Assembly: GCA_030435675.1 (NCBI GenBank)
Contig: CM059624.1
Span: 9,820,769 to 9,884,768 of the forward strand
DNA: 64,000 bases
Direction of reading: 5' to 3'
DNA from: Steinernema hermaphroditum
Lineage: Eukaryota; Nematoda; Chromadorea; Rhabditida; Steinernematidae
Part shown: positions 1 through 12,600 of the stretch, piece after piece
Numbering within the stretch: position 1 is the stretch's first letter
How the letters are laid out: each line of letters begins with the position of its first letter
Translations under genes and position numbers: made by a program
Notes under the pieces: model-generated
What the model was told of the DNA's origin: nothing
Databases searched by the model: none
What the model saw: only the letters and a program-made list of their open reading frames with translations

Positions 1-2341
1 ATGGCTACGTAAGCGAGAAGAAGCAAACCGATGTAATGGATTCCGCATTATCGATAAAAGTATAAGTAAGTAGTCGCAGGAGATGAGATATTTCTTCCTT
101 TGTGTCAGCTCTTTTTGCCTTGTTTAAGATCCAGTTGTTTTATATCGAATATCAGCCCCAATACCGTATAAAATGGGAATCTTAACAACAAAGTCGTATG
201 TAGATTCGCTAATCGTTCATGTATCACAAACAAACTGTTTGCATTGAGTAAAGTGACAGATGACAAATGACATTACAAAGCGGAACAGATTACTGAATGA
301 ATTACAAATCTTGTTAATAATAACATCTAAAATCTCCTTTCAGAACCTTTCAGAATCGCAGTACCTTCTACCTTGAGGACTCGGTTGTTGTCTCCATTTG
401 TCTCCGTTTCTATCTTTAGCTCCCCTTTTTAGAGAGTAATGGTGACAGTAAACACCGTATTTGTTCGCCCCTTTCGATGAATGACTCCCGACGAAGTCAC
501 CCTTCTTTTGGTGTGTCTTTCTGATTTTTCGCTGTTTTCGCGTTGCTTTCCTCCTTTTTAGGGTCAGATCGATCACACCAAAAACGATTGCTGCGAAGAC
601 AAATGTTATCAGTGGGGAAGTGGTCAACGAGCACTCCGGCCACAAACAGTAAATGCCGGCCGCGTGTCCCTTCTTCTCGGGCTCGGACTCCAGGAGAGCG
701 TGCGTTCCCGCAACCAAAGAACGACATCGCCCCTCTGGGGTTTCCATTATCTCCCGATTGACGCTTTCGCCTTATCGCCCTCCGTTGTAGTCTCTCACGT
801 TTGCTCTCGAGTGACGATTCTCCGCCGAATCCTCGTCCGATCATCTTCGATGCGTTACTTCGTTTTGTTTTTGAGGCACGCGACGTGTCAACAGCGGCGA
901 TACCGATAAGGTGCCGCGGTGTACTTAGGCACTTTGAACCGCCGGTAATCACTAATTCTGGTGGCGAGAGACAAGGAGTGCAGGCGACAGGTGCCACAAA
1001 GTGCACATGCAGGGATTCCGAAGCAGGAATCGTACGATCGGAAGGAGACGATCGGTGGAGTGATAACCGAAGGGTCAACTCGCACAAATTGAGCCTCCGT
1101 GCCAGAGTCGTCACACGGAAAATTCCCTGCATGCCAGTCAGAAAAGGGAGATTACAAGTGGCTGAGTCAAGTAATTCTCCTCTCTTTTGCGTCAATTACA
1201 AAAGCTCATAGATTGCTTTGAAAAGACTGTTTTCTGGAGGCATGTAATGTAGTTCACATCAAAAGTCAGCTTTCGATCACGGCGGGCTGGGGCAATGAGA
1301 TGCGGCAAAGCTGATTTGCTTGATTTATCTTCGCGAATCAACGAATACAACATTGCATAAAAAGGCGAATACAACACCTCCATGAGTTTATCACTTCGGA
1401 GGCATAAGTGGGAGGTGGTGACGACGCTGAAACTACGGTGCCTAAACATCACCTACACAAATTTATGAGTTGGTAGTTGGTCTAAAAAGTAAGTATAGTA
1501 TCAAGTCTGGTAGTTGACCAGCAAAGGCTATGGCTTCTCGGGGATTGTCAGCGCTTCGTTTCGTTTGGCTTCAGAATTTTGGATCCTGTTCTTCATCACG
1601 TTTCGAGGCGCTGAGCAGGCAAGACCGGTGTGTTAGCTCATCTTGTGGAAAAATAGTTTTGGAGTCTGTTAGGAGTCGTTTGTTTATAAGAGGTCTCAAG
1701 ATTGTCTTATTTTTCGAAGAAATTTCGGCAAATGTGGTCAGTTTTCTCTGAACGGACTTCAACGACTACTCCAAATGAAAGCCGCTGAAAAATCGTGGTC
1801 ACCAATCCAGGACCTTTCCAATTGGCTTGCATCTTCGGTCTCCATTGGAGTCTGTCTTGTGGCCACGGACCAAAACACTTCTTTTGCACAAAATGCGTGC
1901 AAGTGCAGAACAAAATGCACATCGATAAGGCCACTCTTTGATAAGAGTAGAGCGACTAAAGATCCAAAGAATGCGCTTCCTCTTCGCAGAATGGACCGAC
2001 TCCACTTCTGGACACAAGATGCTTCATTTGGAGCACATCAACACTTCCAGATAACACGTGCACTTCCCCTGGAAAGTTCGCAAGGCCAACAGGCTCATCT
2101 TAAAGTGAAATCCGGGATGAATGAGAGAATAGTGCTCCACCAAAAGCCACAGCACAGTGTCGTCGGATCCTTCAAGATCGGTTCGAAAGTTCATCATAGC
2201 CGAGCAAAGTTCCCGCACCATTCTCCGAGAAACGAGAATGAGTTACGCCACAACCGTGTCATCGGAGATATCGCAACTTTTCTGCACGGGTGGTGGCAAT
2301 CACCGACCATTTTTTCTTCAAATCCACGTCTTCGCCACAGA
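1..2341. other. No supportable gene; upstream region of the secreted-protein cluster
   Basis: No ORF here resembles a known family. The minus strand carries a 135-codon ORF (747 to 340) beginning with a true ATG and containing one possible membrane segment followed by a Lys/Arg-rich tail, and an overlapping 232-codon ORF in another frame. Neither shows splice signals, a poly(A) signal or recognisable motifs, so neither is called. The last 150 bases before 2342 resemble the upstream regions of the next two genes (shared words such as GAGAAACGA and GCAACTTTT), so this part is probably the promoter of the first cluster gene. Confidence 0.5.
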
Positions 2342-3076
2342 ATGACCCCGGCCAGAAGGATGCTGCTGCTCGTCTCCCTGCTCGTCCTTGCTTCCCAGGT
2401 TTCCCCATGCATGAGAACATCGCCTTCTGAGGAAACGCCCAGTGAGTTTCACGTCTCTGTCTTCTGTGGCATTCTTGAATAGCGCTTCCTGTGACCACCA
2501 CAACGACGATAGCCACCACCACCGCCTGTTCGGGACCTGACAACGACCCGAGTATCTTCGTGTCAAACAGCATCGATCAGAACACAGACCTCCGCTTTGG
2601 ACGGATCGGAACATTCGCGATGCCTACAGGTACTCGGTAATCGAGATGCAGATAAGTGCTTTTTCCTGCTTTCAGCGACATGTCCATGTGCCGATGGAAC
2701 GAAGTACTTCTTCGGAATGAACACCCAGTCAAACTGGAATATGATCCTTAGATACAACCAGCACGCCTTCACCCTGAAATGTTCGGGAAAACCGATGTGC
2801 GTCTGCGTCTCTCCCTCCGAGTGCTACATGCCCTCCACCGCGGGAATAAGTCTCCAGCTGGCGCCTTTCTGCAGCGGAGGCACATGTGCCCTCTACATGC
2901 TCATCGAAGCCAACTCCAATTCGGACGCGATGGTGCCCGCTCCTGGAAGCAGCGGAGCTTCGATCACCTACGGATCACAGCTTGGTCCTAAGGGAGCCTT
3001 TCTGCCACTTCCCGGTCCTTACAAGCAGATAAGCGCCGTTGGGTGTGGAGGATGTCCTGTGCAGATGACCTGTTAA
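2342..3076 (+). CDS. Secreted Thr-linker/Cys-rich protein, cluster copy 1
   Basis: Exons 2342-2441, 2483-2629 and 2676-3076 join in phase to give 215 residues. The protein starts with a hydrophobic signal peptide, followed by a short Thr-rich linker and a Cys-rich domain with motifs TCPCADG, CVCVSPSECYMPS and, at the C-terminus, VGCGGCPVQMTC. The start is the ATG that puts the signal peptide first; an in-frame ATG at 2360 would also leave one. Poly(A) signals AATAAA lie at 3080 and 3094. The six-or-more-Cys extracellular layout recalls nematode C6-type domains, but I cannot assign the family firmly. It is the most diverged of three tandem copies (others at 3669 and 4879), with identical intron positions and phases. 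Expected to be secreted; the function is unknown. Confidence 0.85.
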
Positions 3077-3575
3077 TGTAATAAAAATGTAATAATAAAG
3101 ATTTTCATAGAAATGATCCACGAGAGCTAATTAAGAGAGTTATGGTAGAATATCTGACTGTCGAGAAATTCGGTTCTGATTTGTCTCGGGAAGTCAGAAG
3201 AAATCACAAATGTGATGATTATATGGGACAACGGGCACTAAAGAGTACTACTAATCCAAGCCATATGCGTCTCGGCCTCTCGTATGGCCGCCAATTTCCC
3301 AAACAAAGAATCTGACGGCCACATGTGGCTGCCACCGTCCATGATAAGTCAACAAAGGGACGACCCAATTGTGACCTAAGGGACCAAGATATCAACTTTT
3401 TCACCATTAATCCTATGCTGCACCCTCAAAGCTCAGAAAGATCAAATGGCCCATCAGGTCAGATCACAGTTCGCGCACCACCCGCAAAGGAATCTTTCGA
3501 GAAACGAAACCGAATGTCGCAACAATTGTGTCACCCCGCAACTTTTTTCACGGGATTGATCGCCATTCGCAACAA

Positions 3576-3668
3576 CTTATCTGCACCGCTAAACAATGCC
3601 TGGGTTTCGTATAATCAGGTCAGATCGCTCCCCTTAAACTCGCTCTTTTGCAACTCGAGACGATCACG
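3576..3668 (+). promoter_or_regulatory. Duplicated proximal promoter with GATA-type site
   Basis: The 93 bases before the ATG of cluster copy 2 are almost the same as the 93 bases before copy 3. Both blocks begin with CTTATCTGCACCGCTAAAC, whose CTTATC is a GATA-factor site in reverse orientation, and both end with CTCGCTCTTTTGCAAC and CGATCACG just before the ATG. In nematodes such sites are typical of intestinal genes driven by ELT-type factors, so intestinal expression is an inference. There is no TATA box that I can recognise. Confidence 0.5.
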
Positions 3669-4484
3669 ATGAAGGCGCTCCTTCTTCTATTCCTCCTTCT
3701 CGGCGCCGTGTCGCCATGCATGAGAATGTCACCTGGAGGGGGACCCTGTGAGTTTCTTCGTGATCACAACATCATAGACTGTGCCTCCTAGCCGGTCCGA
3801 CGACGGTAGCTCCGGTGACCCCCGCTCCTGAAACGACCACAACGACGACTGAGATGACCACCACAACAACGGCTTGTACTGGACCTCATAACAATGCTGG
3901 AATCTTTGTGTCGAACAGTGTGGACCAAACCACGATGGTGCCATTCGGACCTATCGGATCGAATGCACAACCAACAGGTGCGCTCTTTCCAGATTTGTGT
4001 CCCGTCTCACAAGATTTACATCTCTTCGATTTCATCCCAAAAATGACCCTTCCATAGTTCGATTGTGTTTTTAGCCACGTGTCCCTGCAACGACGGCATG
4101 AAGTACTTCTTCAACCTCAACATCGATAATGACTGGGAGAGTATCATCGCTAGTGGATCTAGCCTCGCGTTCGAACTGAACTGTCCGGGCACCCAGGCGT
4201 GCGTATGCACCTCTCCCTCCGAGTGCTACATGCCCTCAGCCACGGACATGACCTTCGCCTTCGCTCCCTTCTGTGATCCCGCTACTCGAGTCTGCAGCAT
4301 CTACATGAAGATGGAAGCAAACGGCCTCGACGACGGGATGGTTCCTGCGCCTGACAGCAGTGGAACTGCCTTCGACTACAAGTCTCAGCTTGACCCCCAG
4401 GGCTCGCCCCTGCCTCTTCCAGGACCCTACAGGAAGATAAACGCCGTCGGCTGTGGAGGTTGTCCCCTGCCAATGAATTGCTGA
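3669..4484 (+). CDS. Secreted Thr-linker/Cys-rich protein, cluster copy 2
   Basis: Exons 3669-3747, 3792-3977 and 4075-4484 encode 224 residues. A signal peptide (MKALLLLFLLLGAVSPC) is followed by a Thr-rich linker (TTTTTEMTTTTTAC) that is probably O-glycosylated, then a Cys-rich domain with TCPCNDG, CVCTSPSECYMPS and a terminal VGCGGCPLPMNC. A poly(A) signal AATAAA is at 4507. The second intron (3978-4074, 97 nt) is longer than in copy 1 and is shared almost base for base with copy 3. Exon 2 and most of exon 3 are also nearly identical to copy 3, so the pair arose by recent duplication or has been homogenised by gene conversion. The family and function are unknown. Confidence 0.88.
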
Positions 4485-4783
4485 GGTTAATGATGAAGTA
4501 ATAAGTAATAAAGTCTCTCCTGGATTCTCCTTCTCCCCCCACTCATTATCACGACCCGATCAAGACTTAAGGGACTGAGATATCTCATTGTTTGCCTCTT
4601 CTCATCACTGATATCTCTAGATTTCACAACTCAGAGTTTAAAAAAGATCAGATGGTCCACTAGATCAGATGCGCGCTTCAAAATTCGCGCACAAGGAATC
4701 TCTCGAGAAAAGAAACTGAATGTCGCCAGAATTGTGTCATCTTGCAACTTTTTTCGTCTGATCGACATTCGATTGATAGACAC

Positions 4784-4878
4784 AACTTATCTGCACCGCT
4801 AAACAAAGTCTCAGTTTCTTCTAATCAGGTCAGATCGCTCCCATTAAACTCGCTCTTTTGCAACTTGAGACGATCACG
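4784..4878 (+). promoter_or_regulatory. Duplicated proximal promoter, copy 3
   Basis: This is the counterpart of the block at 3576-3668, with CTTATC at 4786, again exactly 93 bases before the ATG. A second GATA-like word, TTGATAGA, lies just upstream (about 4773). Conservation of spacing as well as sequence supports function, although recent duplication alone could also explain it. Confidence 0.45.
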
Positions 4879-5700
4879 ATGAAGGTGTTCCTTCTTCTAT
4901 TCCTCCTTGTCGGCGCCGTGTCGCCATGTATGAGAACGTCTCCTGGAAAGGGACCCTGTGAGTTTCTTCGTGATCACAATCTTTTTGACTTCGCCTCCTA
5001 GCCATTCCTCCCACGAGTACGGTAGCTCCGGTGACCCCCGCTCCTGAAACGACCACAACGACGACTGAGATGACCACCACAACAACGGCTTGTACTGGAC
5101 CTCATAACAATGCTGGAATCTTTGTGTCGAACAGTGTGGACCAAACCACGATGGTGCCATTCGGACCTATCGGATCGTATGCAGAGCCAACAGGTGCGCT
5201 CTTTCCAGATTTGTGTCCCGTCTCACAAGATTTACATCTCTTCGATCTCATCCCAAAAACGACCCTTCCATAGTTCGATTGTGTTTTTAGCCATGTGTCC
5301 CTGTGATGATGGCACGAAGTACTTCTTCAACGTCAACATCGACAATGACTGGGAAAACATCGTCGCTATTGGATCTAACTTCGCGTTCGAACTGAACTGT
5401 CCGGGCACCCAGGCGTGCGTATGCACCTCTCCCTCCGAGTGCTACATGCCCTCAGCCACGGACATGACCTTCGCCTTCGCCCCCTTCTGTGATCCTGCTA
5501 CTCGAGTCTGCAGCATCTACATGAAGATGGAAGCAAACGGCCTCGACGACGGGATGGTTCCTGCGCCTGACAGCAGTGGAACTGCCTTCGACTACAAGTC
5601 TCAGCTTGACCCCCAGGGCTCGCCCCTGCCTCTTCCAGGACCCTACAGGAAGATAAACGCCGTCGGATGTGGAGGTTGTCCCCTGCCGATGAATTGCTGA
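4879..5700 (+). CDS. Secreted Thr-linker/Cys-rich protein, cluster copy 3
   Basis: Exons 4879-4957, 5002-5193 and 5291-5700 encode 226 residues with the same architecture as copy 2: signal peptide (MKVFLLLFLLVGAVSPC), a Thr-rich linker lengthened by two residues at its start, and a Cys-rich domain ending VGCGGCPLPMNC. The most visible differences from copy 2 lie at the start of exon 2, in the residues before its donor (YAEP for NAQP) and in the first third of exon 3 (MCPCDDGTKYFFNVN, VAIGSNFAFEL). The rest of exon 3 is almost the same. A poly(A) signal AATAAA is at 5723. It is transcribed towards the minus-strand gene at 5862-6647. Secreted; function unknown. Confidence 0.88.
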
Positions 5701-5861
5701 GGTTAATGATGAAGTAATATGTAATAAAGTCTCTCCTGGATTCCCCCTTGCCTACCAGGTCTTACTACGAACACAACATTTAATCAAAAAACAGCGTAAT
5801 ATACATACAGAACCCAAACACAAAATATTAGAACAGCGCCTTCACCTCACAACCGATTCGC

Positions 5862-6647
5862 TCACTCCTCGGCGGCCTCGATTTGCGGCCGACGGCCCTC
5901 CTTCTTCTTCTTGTGGCCGCCGTTCTTCTTCTTTCCTTGGCGCTCACGACGGCACTCCTTGTGGGCCTCGTGCAAAGCGTGCTTCTTCTCGGCGATCTTC
6001 TTGTCGATCTCGGAGGTGTCGCGGCATCTGAAGGGGTCTAGAGGGGTGGCTGGGGAGGTGGGCCTACTTCTTGGCGATGGGACAGCACTTGGAGAGCTGG
6101 TGACACTTGGCGCGCAGTTTCTTGACCTCCTTGAAGCACTGCTTCTGCGCGTTGTTTCCGTTCTTCTTCTCCTTCTTGGCGGCCGCGCGGCGCGCCTTCG
6201 GCTCGCTCTTCTTCAGCAGGGGGTTCTTCTTCGTCGAGACGCACTTCGCCTTCTGCGAATTCGATTAGGTGCGAACGGACGCGGTAATTACCTTCTTGCC
6301 CTTGAGCGGGAAGTCGGAGGCGTTGGGAGAAAGCCGCTTGAGGCAGCCGGCGTAGTGACTGGCCTTCTCCTCGGCCAGCGCGTGCATCTCCTCGTGGAGC
6401 GCCGCGGTGAAGTTATGGCAGGAAGACTCGCGGTGCTCCGAAGCCAGCTCGGAGCTGGAGTTCTGCACGGAGCAGCTCTCCCACTTGGCCTTTGCCTGCG
6501 CCTCGCACTCAATCAGCTTCTCGCACGCTTCGTTCTGAAAACCAAATCGAATGAACGCCCTAATTGGGGACGACTCACTTCAGCGGCGAAGGCGATCGCC
6601 GCGAAGAAGAAGAAGAAGAGGAGCGCGATCCTCGGCGTCTGAGTCAT
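5862..6647 (-). CDS. Secreted Lys- and Cys-rich protein
   Basis: Read on the minus strand, the exons are 6647-6579, 6534-6292, 6252-6068 and 6027-5862, giving 220 residues. The ATG follows directly on CTCTTTTCAG, a strong acceptor with no coding exon before it, so this is a probable trans-splice site and fixes the start. Residues 1-22 form a signal peptide with a run of Phe (LLFFFFFAAIAFAAE). The second exon has NSS, NFT and NAS glycosylation sequons and regularly spaced Cys. The third and fourth exons are rich in Lys and Arg with further Cys (SKCC, KCRD, KECRR) and end in a basic tail (GGHKKKKEGRR). I do not recognise the family; the layout suggests an extracellular disulphide-rich protein with a basic tail. 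Confidence 0.82.
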
Positions 6648-9600
6648 CTGAAAAGAGCACTGGGTCTTCGCCAGGGATCTATGGCTGCTCGCGAACGACA
6701 CTCAGGAATTAATGAGCACATCTCCTTGTCAGGGCGAACCTTAGCGCGACGCCGCCCCTCCGGGGACACCTGATCCACCGGGACGCCCTTCCGGGGGAGA
6801 GGCTCGGACGATTGAGCGTGGAATCCAATTTACATTGTTGTGATGTCGGGCGGAGATCGCCGCGTGCACACATAAATAATTATCAGAGTTGCGCAGCGAA
6901 GCGTAAAACGGTGATTAGACGGCCAAGAAGGCCGATGGGGAGCGAACAAATCCGGCACGAAGCCGCACATCGGAGTTTATCGGAAAGTTGTCATAAATCA
7001 GGACTTCTGCGTTCCCAGGGGAGAGCCGTCCGCTGCCGCGCAACAAAATCATCGGCCCGATTATGTTCCCGAAGACGTCCGCCGCCGCCGGACGTACTAA
7101 TTACGGAGACGTCGAAAACGGCGACCAACGTTTGCCTATTGGGTCTGTCCACCAGAGTGGAAGCGCCGGCGGAGTTGTCAAAACAAGACGCCCGAATTCT
7201 CTTTTTAATTTGCCAGAATTCAAAATGTGGAGCTGCAAAAAGCGACTCTTTGGTCTTGGACATGTCAAAAGCTGACAGTAGACGAAGAAGAAGGGGATGA
7301 GAGAGATTGAGGACTGGAAGGTTGGAGGCTCCCTGAAGGGTCGTTAAGTTTTGATGTTTGTGGGGGATTCAGTGAAAACGAGAAGAGGGAGCGGAAACGG
7401 AAACGCTGGGAAAGTACACTTCTTCGAAATTCAGGCCATTGGCCATTCATGGGTGCACTCGAATCTGCATTTGGGTAAAAAAATGCGACCGGATAGTACA
7501 ATAGGACAAGCCTCAAGAAGCGGTCCAACTGTTAAACTGAATCTTGTGCTTTCTCGAGTGTGAAGGACACTCAAAGCGAGTAAATATGAAATGGAGACAT
7601 GATTGCTGTTTACGCGCCGAGTGAGTGCACGTGCACTGAAGGTTCAAAAGTTGGCAACTCGACCCTCTTTTCCCATTAGCATCGGATTCCCTCCGTCCCC
7701 CGAATTCCAAAAAGAAAAAACGAAAACAAAACGCGCGACTAATAGCGGTGATTAGCATTTCGGAAGCGTCGCCGACGGCTCTTTCGCCGTTGAAAACAGA
7801 TGTCGCTGGAAAAGTTACGCTTGAAAGGTTACGGTAGGCTCTGGAAGCGGTCAGCGGAAGAGGAAACGTTTTGTCACGCGGTGCAAATAATTGGATAGAG
7901 GAGCTGGAAATGGAGTCGTTTGGCGGCGGCCCAAAGGCCCGAAGCAGCCAGGGGCTTCGGAGGGCGCGCGGACGGACGACTGCGCAATCCGTTCCTGCGC
8001 GCAGTCATAAAAACGGCGCCGACCGAAAACGGAAATGACACGCGGACAGCTGCGTGCACCCGACCTCTTGGGGAAGGGAGGATGGCCCTCCCTCCCTCCC
8101 GCGGCCATTTGTTTTCGCCGCAAAGGGCCAATTGTGGGACCGCCGCCGAGGCGATCAGATGCGAATATTTTCATCGAAAACGCTTTTTCAATGGCCGGGA
8201 AGATTTGGTCGGGAGGGGAAGGGGAGCCAAACAAGGATTCGGAGGGCATGGGCCCGGGACGCACCTGACGCGGAGTGTAAACACGGCGGGGCCACAAAGA
8301 CGACACAACTGCTCGCGGAAAAACGACGAAAAAGAGAAAAGCAGAAGGACAAACAAAGAGGAACAGTTGCACCAGATTCGATACATCGGAGATCGCCATT
8401 TGGGGCGGAAGAAGATCAAAGTAGAGGCGCAGGTGCCCCGAGAATGCATTTGGGACATTTCTGCCTTCAAAAGGGATGTTTTCTTCGGCAAGATAATGCT
8501 TGTTTTCAGAGGGCTTTGTCCGATGTTTACGAAAATTGATGAAAAGCAATAAATTATGCAGGATGTGGATGTTGGACGAAAGGCGGCTACTTTGGAAGTG
8601 AAGATACAACTAAGGATAAGGTAGGGGTGTCTTCTTTACAGTATGAATATTTTCACAAGGGAAATATCTCTTTCTTCTTGGCGAAAGTTTGTTTTATTTC
8701 AATATGAAACATCGCATTTCCGGCAGAAGTGATTCAGAAGGACCTTCGACGAAGAACCGTCATCGATGATGGCATATGATGCTTTGGTTGGTGGCGTTAT
8801 ATTCCCAAACCCTCGAGAAATGTTTCTCGGACTCAGACAAAAGCTTTCGTGGGAAACACCGCCGGCTAATCGAAGAGACGAACAAACACGGAAGAGGACA
8901 AAAGCAAAAACAGAAAACTCATTAACTCTCCAATGACACAGCACGTCTCAAGGTGCCGAGGGTTCTGGCGACCTTTTTCTGGGAGGTTTAGGAAATGACC
9001 TTTCGGAGAAAATCCGATTCCTCCATCCATCAAGGTTATGAATTCGAAACAGTGTCGTCGGAGTGTTCCACCTAATTGAGGCCTTAGCAGCGCCGCTTTC
9101 CCCAGCGGGTCACTTTTTACGACGTCGCAAATCGGCAGCTCCAGAATCATAAATGCACGCCGATCGATGGAGATGTTTTTCGGGAATTCTCGATGCGCGC
9201 AGAAGGGCGTTATCGACTGTTTATGCCGGCACCGTACCACTCGCTCCCAGAAGGGACGCTCGAATTTCGGCGCCGGGAGGATTCGAAATCCCCGCGGGTC
9301 ACTCACTGCCTAATGCGAATTGACGACGGAGTTAATGAATGCGAGGGACCAGGATCGAATGACTAATTGCGTAACAGATGCACACTTCGTGATCTTATCG
9401 GCGCGAATTTACGATCGACATATGCTAAGCAGTTAATGGGCATGTCCGTCGAGATCTCGCGTTTCCGAACGACTCAAAACGACTCTCAAAGCCGACAGGC
9501 TCTGATTCTTAAGTACTGGAAACAGAGTCCTCTTGAGGAAGCAGCATTGGGGATTTTTCAAAAGCTAAATGTTCCATTCTTTATAAAAATACTAAAAAAA

Positions 9601-12600
9601 ATTTTAGAGAAACCCTTTCGTTCCAGCTGCAGCACCCCCGGGCCATGTCAAAACAGCCTTTAAAATGAATCCTTATGGAGCTTTTCGAACTGGAATGGAC
9701 GGACGGTAATCCATGCCTCCTAACTCCGAAGAAAAATTGAGTGCCGCAATCTGTCGAGAAAAACAAGACATTAAACATCGACTTCCGCCCCACTGATTAA
9801 TGACGAGATGCCAGGAGACGGCAAACAAAACGCCAACTCAAAAAACAACCGTCGTCCAAACCCCAGAGCGGCGACACCTCAGATCACTCGCGCCGTTCGT
9901 CTGATCCATCACCTCCACAGCTGGCCCGGTCGATGACGGCGACTGAGGTCGATTGCGATCGTGTTTTGAGTGGGAGTGGGGAACAGAGAAGAAAGACGAA
10001 GCCGAGGGGAAAGTGCAGAGGCCGGACGGGTGATTAGAGAGTGTGACTTTGACTCATTCATCGGAGGGGCAATTAGCGAAAGTTCGCCATCTGACATCCG
10101 CTAGATCTCTAAGGACTAATCGGTCGGAAAGTGCCTTAAGTGTCAAGTAGTAGGTATCGATGGAGTAGATTGCGTAGACACAAGAGACAGAGATCAAGGA
10201 AAGTTAGTACGTGTTGACAAGTTCCTTCCGGCAGCTGATACATGAAATCCGATCCTGAACATTCATATTATGGACAACGTTACTTTTGATTACAAGATGT
10301 AATCCATGGAACGGCAGAAGAGTCGTAGAAAACGTCGCCATGAGACGCAAATGAACACCTGGTTATGCAAAATGTGAAATTTCCAAACATGGACAGATAT
10401 TTCCAATGGGGGTAGAGTTAAAAGCGGAAGCCAAAAAGTCAAATGCATGGCTAAACGATAAACATTCATGGCAAAGAGATGTAGAAGATGGAAAGATGCA
10501 ATTCGGCGCTCAAATTAATCTTCGCGCGACGACAGCTTCTTTCTTTCGCAACAACTTTTTAGGCTTGTTTCCATGAAGAGTGAAGAATGAGGGATTTCTG
10601 TTTTCACATAATTAATCTTTTTGAAGACAACTTTGCGAATTTGCCGTTTCAAAGGACAACTCGGGCTTCTTTGAGGGCAAAGATCGCTCGCTCGATCAAT
10701 GCACGGGCGTCCAGAAAGTGAAAGTTATTGTGAATGCTTTTGTTTTTTGTTTATTTCCACCTCGTAGAAAATGCCTCTACCAAACACCCTTCCGCATCTC
10801 CATCTTTTGTTCTCTTCTCGTAGGATGCGCTTCAGAGAACGGGAACGGGTTCAATAGATCGATGACCTGCTACTGGGAATCGCGTGCATAATTAGCACTG
10901 GAGAACTGAGTCACTTTCCAGTCCCACGTGATGCCAGGATAGAGGTTCTCCTTTGTTGGAAAATGAAAACAATCTGAATTTCACTAATCTAAGAGAAGTG
11001 ATACGATACCTGCCGGGAACCTGAAGAAAGAATCCCTATTTTTCTTTAGGTGATGATGAAACCGGGGAGCTCTCATGTACTTTCCCGAATCAGCAGTCAC
11101 CACCATGTGTGGTGTTTCTGTGACACAAACGTGACTACTGATATTTTTTTATAGCTCCTTTGCTTCTGTACCAAAGTGAATGACAAAGATGAGACCGCTA
11201 CAGACTACAGTTCCCAAGAATCTCGGGAACAAAGTTAACACCTTCTAAGATCGCCATTCTCCTACCGATAACGTCGTCTGCCGATACTCGACTGTCTCCC
11301 AAACGCCAATCGATCGATCGTTCCCGAGTGCTTTTTGAATTTGCGTTTTGTATTCTGTGACATCTTCTGCGAAAACATTTCTGTTTATGGGTGCACTGTC
11401 GAAATACGCCCTTTCTTCTGTTATCTGATCCTTCTTAACTATGTGAGGTGCTGCACATGGGACCACTACTCAAGGTCATCTTTTGGCTTTTGGCGCTTTA
11501 TTGGAACGATGTAACCAGTTTCCGATGCGTGCTATTCATGGGGAAGGCGGTGGCGCGTATTGACCGAATAGGTGTAGGAAATAGAAGTGCATAAATCTGT
11601 AAAAGGAGAATCAATGCTATTTTTGTCTATCTATCACAAAGTGATCGTCGTCGTCTTCGATGCATCGCATAATTTTTAGAACATCAACGTATCGTTTTTT
11701 TTTTTTGCAAAAATGCTAAAAATTTCATTTAAAAATATCATAGGAAAATACCATTACCATAGTAAAAAGTTTGACAATGAATGACAATAATTCTTACAAG
11801 GGAACCTCCGTATCAGACGTAGGCCTTCATTAGTGAAGGGTAACCCGTCATCTTACGCATAACTGGCCATCCGAACACCCTTCGTCGTTTTTGGGTCCGG
11901 GTTCGACTCTCTTCCCAACCTTTTTCAAATTTTCTCCTTTCATTCTCGCGATTTCTCCAAAAAAATTCAACATTCAAATCAATTGAAATCGGTTGAACTG
12001 TGGAGCCCTGGATTTTTCATGTCCGCTCGAATCCCTTCGATTCCTTCGTATATTTTTCGCGTCCGATGATTAGCAAATGTATATTACAAAGATTGATTAG
12101 CTGGACCATAAAAACCTTCGTAGCAGGCTTAAGAATACCGTCCGAACGTAGCTTTTGAAGGTTGTTTACATGACAGTTTGCAGTTCCCAGTTTGAATAAA
12201 TAAAATCAGTTTGCACAAAAAATACAGTCTCAAGGACCTTTTGAGGTATCTTTGCGTCATTGTCACTGGAAGAGTGTGGCATGACTAGACCAGGAAAGAC
12301 AGAAACAAGTGGTGAACTCAAGTCTTTGGGGATACACATATTAAATTAGAATGAATTAGACTCCGGAGTATCATTTACATTATTAGTGATTCAACTTTTG
12401 ATTAAAACAAGGGTTTTTGTGTAAACTGATGCCTTGTGCAATCTTCATTTTTTCCGTTTACATGGTCAGGTGTGCCAATATTCGAACTGAGGCGGGCATT
12501 TCCTAAGGTTTCTTTATTAGGTTTCCATGTTATAGATTCGAAAAAAGTTGCTTCTCTCATGTCATCTCTTCTAAATTCGTGCATTCTAGTTCACTTATTT

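Noticed and set aside
497..1195. 232-codon minus-strand ORF
   Set aside because: Length alone is mildly unusual, but composition is random-like, no domain is seen and an overlapping ORF in another frame is equally open.
5911..6642. 243-codon plus-strand ORF
   Set aside because: It is the antisense of the secreted Lys/Cys-rich gene; the Leu/Arg-rich translation reflects the Lys/Glu codons on the other strand.
7920..8552. 210-codon plus-strand ORF and overlapping minus ORFs
   Set aside because: All frames are open because of local GC richness; no splice context, domains or signal peptide support any of them.
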